Source: Undaria pinnatifida
Lineage: Eukaryota > Sar > Phaeophyceae > Laminariales > Alariaceae
Length of the DNA stretch: 64,000 nucleotides
Assembly: GCA_012845835.1 (NCBI GenBank)
Contig: JABAKD010000001.1
Coordinates: 12,663,501-12,727,500 of the forward strand
Reading direction: 5' to 3'
Shown: positions 57,331-64,000 of the stretch, piece after piece
Layout of the letters: the number at the start of each line of letters is the position of its first letter
Numbering within the stretch: position 1 is the stretch's first letter
Made by a program: the position numbers and the translations under genes
The notes under the pieces: model-generated
The model's input: the letters and a program-made list of their open reading frames with translations, nothing else
Told to the model about the DNA's origin: nothing
Databases searched by the model: none

Positions 57331-58169
57331 TATCTAGATTTTTTGCTGAAAGCACTCGGTTGGTGTATCCCTGGCATCTCCGGGGTCGAACGGTCCAGCT
57401 TTCTTGCGGAACGGTCCAGCTGTTCTTTGGTTTCTTGCTCGGCCTTAGTTGTTTGTGTTTCTGCTCGTTTTACCAGGTTTCTCGACCTTCAGCTGCTTCC
57501 TGCAAATTTGATTTTTCTGTCACCACGATTTTGAAACTTTTTCGCAATTTTGTATTCCTTTTTGTCTAGTAAGTTGAACTTCTTACCATTTGCCGCTAAT
57601 TTTGCCGCCTGCGCACTTTAGTTGCGGAACGGTCCAGCTTTAGCTTTTCTTTTATTCCCAACATTTGTTTAGTACTTGACGAAGCTTCATCAGCTGAGAT
57701 GTGGGCTTGGATCTTCAGCTCCGCACCGCCCAGCACCCCATCGCAGCGATATAGCTCACAGCAACGCAGCGCCGTACAGTGCCCTGCGATGCCCTGCAGC
57801 TCAGCTTAGCAGCGCACCGCAGCGCAGCGCTAGCCCAGCAGAGCGAAGCGCTGTGCTTTGCCGTGCTCTGCCAAGCTGCGCGCTTTGCTGTACTTTTTGT
57901 TACTAGTTCGTAGATGTCAAAAACATTCGAAGCATCATATGCATATGTACCATTTTGATTTTTTTGCCTAGTCCGTCCCTTTTTCTCCGCCGGCGCAGAG
58001 TTTTTTGGTGTGCTTTCTTCTGCAATGCGATCAGACTACCCGTCGGTATATTATCAGCCGTGTGCCGGGCTCATGGGACGTCCGTGGCGCGAGCTATGGC
58101 CGCGGAAAGCCGCCGAGACTGGCTCTATTTTGCGGGGTATGAGACACTTGTGTCCCCGGGCAACCACAC
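57331..58169. other. No gene; GCAGCGC-rich low-complexity tract
   Basis: 57735-57890 is a degenerate run of CAGCGC/CCAGCA words. GGAACGGTCCAGCT occurs at about 57398, 57411 and 57627. No coding evidence. Confidence 0.4.
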
Positions 58170-58172
58170 ACT

Positions 58173-58923
58173 AGACGTATTTAAGCCTCGAGGTTAGGTC
58201 TTAAGTACTTCCAACTGGAAGAGCTAGGCCATTCGATATTTCGACCTTAAACGCATAAAAAAAACACCATATGTCTAAAACTCGAAATAGTGGTCTCTTT
58301 CAGTACGCATAAAAAGAAAAGCCGAGGAAAGATCAAACTGCTTGAAAATAGACTATGATATTTCTGCACTACTCCAGACGCAGATGGCAAGACGAGGATT
58401 TATGTCATGAGTCAGCACATGAGTGGGTGGAAACTTCGAGAAAGACCCTCCCCTGCCCATGCTGTGCGAGCTTGAACAAACGGCCAAAACAAATAACTGG
58501 TGCCTGGCAAAAACATTGAGTGCTTCGTACTCCATACTCGCTTCATATGTAGGATACCTCGCAGGCGTCTGCCGCCTTCGGTGTGCCTCAGTGTGGCAGT
58601 CAGTACAGCAGCACAGCAGGACTGGCCCTCAACCCGGTTCAATTTCCACCCTCGAAATGTAGGCATCCGTCTGATGTTTCCTCGAGCTTTTGTCGTCTGA
58701 AATGCTGTTGTTTGCTGGAAAATGCTCGGAAAATTGCTTCAAATATGCACTTGGGCCAAAATGTGCCCAAGTGCATATTTTGGGAAAATCCATATCTCAC
58801 CGTGGTCTGCCGTGGTCGTTAGGTCGATAAAATAGACCTATTTTGTAGACATTTAAAACACGATAGGGTATAATTTGGTTTAGAGCCTAAAATATAGGCA
58901 TATCGTCAGGCTTAAATACGTCT
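58173..58923. mobile_element. 751-bp TIR element with 3-bp target duplication
   Basis: The ends are perfect inverted copies of AGACGTATTTAAGCCT, flanked by ACT on both sides (58170-58172 and 58924-58926). A 3-bp duplication is typical of PIF/Harbinger-type elements, though ACT is not the usual TWA. No transposase frame inside, so non-autonomous. It contains the perfect hairpin at 58741-58780. Confidence 0.72.
58741..58780. repeat. Perfect 16-bp hairpin
   Basis: Arms AAATATGCACTTGGGC (58741-58756) and its exact inverse (58765-58780) around the 8-nt loop CAAAATGT. No T-run follows in the terminator position; it is internal to the TIR element. Confidence 0.95.
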
Positions 58924-59121
58924 ACTACACACACGGTGAAACTTTAGTCCTCGCACGTACATCGGGGTGGCATCAAAATGTATTTGCGAGAGAATTTTCC
59001 CGCACTGCTAGACGCGGGCGCGGTGTATATGTACTCGCTGCAACGACGTGAACTATGTCACTACTGTGAGTTCTCCCTCACAATTGACACGGTGGTTACC
59101 ATACAGCAGTAGCGAAACCTG

Positions 59122-59137
59122 TATAAAGAGATATAAA
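59122..59137 (+). promoter_or_regulatory. TATA-like box before OTU gene 1
   Basis: TATAAA at 59122 and again at 59132, 30-45 bases before the ATG at 59167. The whole upstream block is duplicated at 59715-59816, with TATAAA at 59772 before the second ATG. Confidence 0.4.
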
Positions 59138-59166
59138 GTAGCAACACAACCCAAGCAAAAGTAACG

Positions 59167-59607
59167 ATGTGCACACAACAGACCATATCGGCAACAAAAA
59201 TCGGTATAAGCACGCGGGGAAAAATACTGGACACAGAAAACAAACAACAAATTGACACCAATGATTCCTCTAACAGCAGCGACAGCAGTACAAACCCATC
59301 AGACAGCGAAAATGATCAAGACAACAACAGCGGCAACAATAACAATTCTGGTCAATGGTCCATTATTCCCGAGATTGGTGATGGTGCATGTTTATTAAGA
59401 TGTATCTCGCGTCGTGTGCACAACAACCCAGCTTTTTTACATCACATCGTCCGTGTACATATTATTGCCCACATCACAACCAATTTGTACACCGTTATCC
59501 CAGGATCAGGTTTCAACACTTTCCACGACAGCATCTTAGCTGGAGCAAATCAAGGTCATGTAGATAATAAAGAATCATTTGTCGGTGTAGACAATATATT
59601 TTTCTGA
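59167..59607 (+). pseudogene. OTU-type cysteine protease, N-terminal part, copy 1
   Basis: A 146-codon frame from ATG 59167. Residues 1-58 are polar and low-complexity (Ser/Asn/Asp-rich). From about residue 60 comes WSIIPEIGDGACLLRCISRR, the OTU box in which the D and C of DGxC are the catalytic Asp and Cys; the HIVRVHIIAHI helix follows as in OTU folds. The domain normally needs another ~50-80 residues with the catalytic His, but the frame ends at 59607 after GVDNIFF with no His motif, so the domain is truncated. OTU proteases remove ubiquitin and are often carried by transposons and large viruses. Family call good; activity unlikely. Confidence 0.7.
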
Positions 59608-59816
59608 ACGGAACAAACAACGCCAACGTGCCCGAAAAAGTTCCGTTTGTCTTGCAAAGTTCCGTCAGCAGCACCACCAGCAAGCAGCACGTAGTCCATA
59701 GACTCTAAGTTTAATGTGAGTTCTCCCTCACAATTGACACGGTGGTTACCATACAGCAGTAGCGAAACCTGTATAAAGAGATATAAAGTAGCAACACAAC
59801 TCAAGCAAAAGTAACG

Positions 59817-60191
59817 ATGTGCACACAACAGACCATATCGGCAACAAACATCGGTATAAGCGCGCGGGGAAAAATACTGGACACAGAAAACACACAACAA
59901 ATTGACACCAATGATTCCTCTAACAGCAGCGACAGCAGTACAAACCCATCAGACAGCGAAAATGATCAAGACAACAACAGCGGCAACAATAACAATTCTG
60001 GTCAATGGTCCATTATTCCCGAGATTGGTGATGGTGCATGTTTATTAAGATGTATCTCGCGTCGTGTGCACAACAACCCAGCTTTACATCACATCCGATC
60101 GTCCGTGCACATATTATTGCCCACATCACAACCAATTTGTACACCGTTATCCCAGGATCAGGTTTCAACACTTTCCACGACAGCATCTTAG
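59817..60191 (+). pseudogene. OTU-type cysteine protease, copy 2, frameshifted
   Basis: Starts at ATG 59817 and matches copy 1 nearly base for base from 59715 (650-bp offset) through about 60189. The OTU box GDGACLLRCISRR is intact. Small indels near 60085-60095 (loss of a T-run, gain of CCGATCG) change frame after NNPALHHI, and homology to copy 1 stops at CATCTTAG, where unrelated T-rich sequence begins. Copy 2 is therefore more decayed. Confidence 0.7.
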
Positions 60192-61139
60192 GGCCGTTCT
60201 TATCGGAGATGTGAATTTCCTAAATTTCCTCTTTTTTTTCCAGGATTTCCATGAAAAAACGGCTGCATTATTATCGAGCGCGGGGTTGTTTGTCTTTTTT
60301 TTTCCTGATTTTTGAAAGCCGAGCCATAAAGCAAGACCGCCACCACCCACACCAGCAGTCACGCGCGTCGTCACACAGCAAGCATGAACGACATCCCGGA
60401 AGACCGCAGAGGAATTGCCCCAGGCCAAGCAGATTCTTGCAATCCGGCGACAGCAGCGACGGAAGGACGACGGGCCCAGTGCGAACGAAGTTGCCTGGAT
60501 TTTCAAGGGGAAGCACTTGTGTAGATGTGGCGTCAATCACCGAGGCCACAGACAGCATCAGCCCCACGAACACTTCGATGGGACACCAAACACAGGGGAA
60601 GGAGGCAGCTGCTGAATGCCAGGGTAGGTGTTTGGACGCCGGTGCTGAGAGCGTGGGGCTCCGGGACAGCAGCAGCAGCAGCAACAACAGCTGATGGTGA
60701 TGAAGGTGAGGATCAAGTCCATACAAGTTCGAACATTTTCATATGTTGCAGGTAGCTTGTTCGTCGTACGAGTTCGTACATTTTTGAATTTTGAATTTTG
60801 AACATACTCTACAGCAGTAGTCTACACGAAATCGTAAATTTTTGATCTTGCACGTACAGCAAGATATATAGAGCTGTGATGTGTGAGTGGGCACACAAAT
60901 TACAGCTGTATTTGTATGGACATCATCGTGAAGTACGCGAGAGCAGGTAAGAAACTCCTATTTGGGCTCAGGCTCGCGGCTTATTGTGATCTCAACGTTG
61001 AGCGTAGGATTTTAAGGGCTACGATGTATCATATACTAGGTAGTGTTTACGGTGGCGTTCCTGCCTGAGCACAAACGCTTAGCCGTAATTTCTTATTAAA
61101 CAAAGCTCTTTCTTAAAATATTAACTCCCAAGTTCTTGA
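60192..61139. other. No recognisable feature
   Basis: Short frames on both strands; a CAGCAG run near 60668. No gene supported. Confidence 0.35.
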
Positions 61140-61265
61140 CGTAAGTCGCGTACAGTATACCAGGTACCAGTATACAGCAGTACTGTATACTAGGTACATA
61201 TGGGTATACGCAGCACATTATACAGTATATACACTGCTATGTGTATAGTCTACCACTATATAATT
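61140..61265. repeat. GTATAC-rich palindromic cluster
   Basis: CAGTATAC, CCAGTATACAG, CTGTATACTAGG, GGGTATACG and CAGTATATACACTG lie within about 100 bp; several are self-complementary and can pair with one another. More copies (CAGTATAC) at about 61326 and 61386. Confidence 0.6.
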
Positions 61266-61859
61266 GGGTACTGCTGTAGTCATCGGTTAGCGCTCCTTCC
61301 GCTTAACATTGTCGTATGGATGCGCAGTATACATTGCCAGGTGGTATTATATTTCTGGTGGTGTGTTGCACTGGTCCAGTCTGCCAGTATACGCTTCCAG
61401 TTCTGATGCAGTCCAGCATACTGCTTCATAGCGCAGTTTTTTTATCTCTACTGTTTCAGGCTACTCGTTCGAGTGCGCAGCCCGATTTTACGCCACACGT
61501 CCATGAGATTAAAGTTTGTGCCTTTCCCCGGTGCTCGCTACGTTTTGAACACAGGTCAAGTCAAAGCGAGCACACCGGTCCAGTCAGAAACTATCCCAGA
61601 GGGGGTCGTTCTTACGCTTTGCGCGGCTATGAAGGGGAAGTCATACTCTGTCGACGAAAACATTACGTTGAGGTACGGAAGCAATCAGTGCAAGGCGTCT
61701 GATGTGCTTGCCGTCATCAGGAAGGAAGATGTCGCGGAGGATGCGTCCTCCATCAACACCCGGAGGTCGAAGCACCGTTGTATGCTGGCACTGGAGTCGA
61801 TTGTTTCCGACAAGCACCGGGGAACCTTTTTTCAATCCCGCCTGTCGTGCTCAAGGCGA
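61266..61859. other. Possible short coding stretch, unrecognised
   Basis: A plus-strand frame from about 61500 to 61760 has ordinary amino-acid composition (RLKFVPFPGARYVLNTG near the start, VLAVIRKEDVAEDASS later) and precedes the C-rich array. No family recognised and no splice sites secured. It could be one exon. Confidence 0.25.
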
Positions 61860-62560
61860 GAATCATTGGTTGTCGATTCCCACCCCCCCCCCTTCCCCCC
61901 GTTTTTATTCCTCCGAGTCTGGTGGAGCAGTGGAGGGTGAAACTTTGTGGCTTATTGTGAGAGTACCACGGTGCAGCTGGCACCCGTTTATATTTCATAG
62001 GAGTCCAGGGTATTGGTTGTCGATCCCCCCCCCCCCAACACCCCGTTTTGTTCCTCCCAGTCTGGTCAAGCAGTGGAGGGTGTAATTTTGTGGTTTATCG
62101 TGAGAGTACTCTTGTGCAGCTGGGCCCCGTATTGGTTTGTTTAAAAAGGAGTCCAGGGGATTGATTGTCGATTCCCCCCCCCCCCCACCCCGTTTTGTTC
62201 CTCCCAGTCTGGCCAAGCAGTGGAGGGTGTATTTTTGCGCTTTATCGTGATAGTACCACGGTGCAGCTGGCGCCCCGCCCCCCTTTTTTTTAGTAGGAGT
62301 CCAGGGTATTAGTTGTCGTCGTCCCTCCCCCCCCCCCCCCCCCCGTTTTTTTTCCGCCCAGTCTGGTCAAGCAGTGGAGGGTGCAAGTTTGAGATTTGTC
62401 TTGAGCATACCACGGTGCAGCTGGCCCCTGTTTTTTTTTGTAGGCGTAAAGATTATTTTGTTGCCGAGCGTCAAAACAGAAGCCCATCCCCCCTCGCCCC
62501 TGGTTGTTTTCCTCGCAGTCTCCTTGAGCAGTGGCGGGTGTAATTTTTAGTTTCGTTGTG
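61860..62560 (+). repeat. ~145-157-bp C-rich tandem array, plus orientation
   Basis: CAGTGGAGGGTG-like anchors at 61928, 62071, 62218, 62372 and 62529. Each unit has a C homopolymer, CCGTTTTGTTCCTCCCAGTC, the anchor, a GTGAGAGTACCACGGTGCAG block and AGGAGTCCAGGG. Confidence 0.88.
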
Positions 62561-63300
62561 AGAGTACCCCGTTGTAGCTGGCCCCAGCTCACTACGTGTT
62601 TATTTTTTACGTGCAGGCTGATAGAGCATACTGGGTATTCGATATTGGCAAGCGAGAGTACTCCATCTCTTGGTTTGTTGTCCCATCAAACCACAGTAAT
62701 ATATCGGCTAATAAGCCCCTCAAGTATCATATTTTTTTCCCTCGGGAACGTATGCATTTCAGCTTGGGACACGTGTGGGTTTCAATCAGAAGATATCGTG
62801 GCTGAATCCGATGCAGGAGCCCTCATAATCCTATTGAAGTCGTTGATTGGGTCGTCATGGCGCGGAAGTATGTTTATTACGATCTCCAGTAACTACTATG
62901 CGTCGTCGTATCGCAAACACATCCCGTGAAACGCAGATTTTAACAGGTCCAGTGACGCCATCAGTACCCCTCGTATTCATTTTCACGTGCTTAATATATT
63001 TATGCAAGCATCCGACACCATGCTCCCCATCAAAAACCGAGTAGCACAAAACGCGGGTAAAGGGGTACTTACAGGTAAAAGCTCCGCAACCTACTGCTCT
63101 GTTGCAAACGAATAACGGAAAACAAGGAGAAGGCGGAAGGTTCTCCGGCGTCCTCTTTCTTACAAGAAACGAATATGTACCCTCGATATATCTTAGTATA
63201 AAAAAACTGCTGGCGCATCCATATTGGGGGAAAGAGCACTTTCTATTCGTACGCTCGATAATCGCAGGCACTCCTATAAAAAATCAAGGAGGCAGCTTTA
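62561..63300. other. Spacer between inverted arrays; no gene
   Basis: Non-repetitive. Short frames only. Confidence 0.4.
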
Positions 63301-64000
63301 CCGGGGTCCTTCAGCGACAACAGACAACATTACACACTCCATTCGTTTATGAGGCTGGGAGGAAACCGAAAGGGGCAGGGAGGGGGGGGGGGGGGGCGCG
63401 GCGAGGGTTGAAATCGTGCATGGTCGAAGTCGTATGACCATGGACCCGCGGAGGGAAATGGTAGGGGAGGGGGGGCTACGTTTCTGACGATGGACAAACA
63501 AACCTCGCACTCTTATTGAAAAAAAACCGGGCCAGCTGCACCAGGGACCTCTCACGAAAAAAAAAAACTTACACCCTCCACTGCTTCATCTGACTGAAAA
63601 GAAAAAAATGGAAGGGGGGGCTTCGTTTCGGACGATAGACAACCAATACCTTGAATTGCTATATATACAAAAAGGGGAAGGCAGCTGCACCGGCGTACTC
63701 TCACGATAAACCGCAAAATTACACCCTCCACTGCTTGACCAGACTGGGGAAAAAATGGGAGGAGGGGGGGGGATCGACAACCAATACCCTGGACTTCTCT
63801 AAAAAAAGATGGGGGGGGCGTCAGCTGCACCGTGGTACTATCACGATAAACCGCAAAATAACACCCTGCACTGCTTGACCAGACTGGGAGGAACAAAACG
63901 GGGTGGGGGGGGACGGGGATCGACAACCAATACCCTGGACTCCTCTTCAAAAAAAAGGGGGGCGCCAGCTGCACCGTGCTACTATCCCGATAAAGCACAA
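63301..64000 (-). repeat. Same C-rich array in inverted orientation
   Basis: Inverse anchors (CACCCTCCACTGCTT) at about 63572, 63722 and 63862, and a diverged one near 63332; homopolymers appear here as G runs. The array continues beyond the window. Confidence 0.88.

Noticed and set aside
59167-60191. OTU genes as an integrated virus fragment
   Set aside because: OTU domains occur in many transposons and hosts; no capsid, polymerase or other viral gene lies nearby.

Overview
The window is eukaryotic nuclear DNA in which mobile elements and tandem repeats occupy most of the sequence. I see no bacterial operons, rRNA genes or CRISPR arrays. Spliceosomal introns with phase-matched GT/AG ends, LTR retrotransposons, LINEs, a chromodomain Ty3 integrase, a MULE transposase, a tyrosine-recombinase element and multi-kb satellite arrays all point to a repeat-rich eukaryote. 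The style would fit a multicellular alga such as a brown alga. That placement is inference, because no lineage-diagnostic host gene is present.

Layout. 1-1.9 kb: 3' part of a MULE transposase gene (three exons, SWIM finger, one in-frame TGA). 3.4-12.3 kb: a short terminal-inverted-repeat DNA element split by a complete but decayed Ty1/copia element with 5-bp target-site duplications. 12.7-13.4 kb: tandem repeats. 14.7-15.2 kb: a 500-N gap. 15.2-19.1 kb: the 3' half of a Ty3/gypsy element with chromodomain and 3' LTR. 19-25 kb: mostly unannotatable, with small duplications, one MITE, one TIR-element end and a tRNA-like relic. 25.6-27.3 kb: a ~270-bp satellite. 27.5-35 kb: a ~4.35-kb non-autonomous element with ~375-bp inverted ends, plus a second copy of its body. 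37-40.4 kb and 52.2-56 kb: two 5'-truncated RTE-like LINEs on the minus strand, with a third LINE tail at 29.2-29.9 kb. 42.1-44.6 kb: the best host-gene candidate, a ~757-residue multi-pass membrane protein interrupted by a MITE. 44.9-45.6 kb: another satellite. 47.6-50.1 kb: a minus-strand tyrosine-recombinase element. 51.3-51.7 kb: a probable TRIM. 58.2-58.9 kb: a TIR element with a perfect hairpin. 59-60.2 kb: tandemly duplicated truncated OTU-protease genes. 61.9-64 kb: two arrays of one repeat in opposite orientation, running off the window.

Most coding sequence is broken by stops or frameshifts, so the region reads as a graveyard of nested insertions. The nesting gives relative ages: copia inserted into the TIR element, a LINE into the long-TIR element, a LINE into a ~0.8-kb repeat, and a MITE into the membrane-protein gene. 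All homology statements were made by eye; no searches were run.
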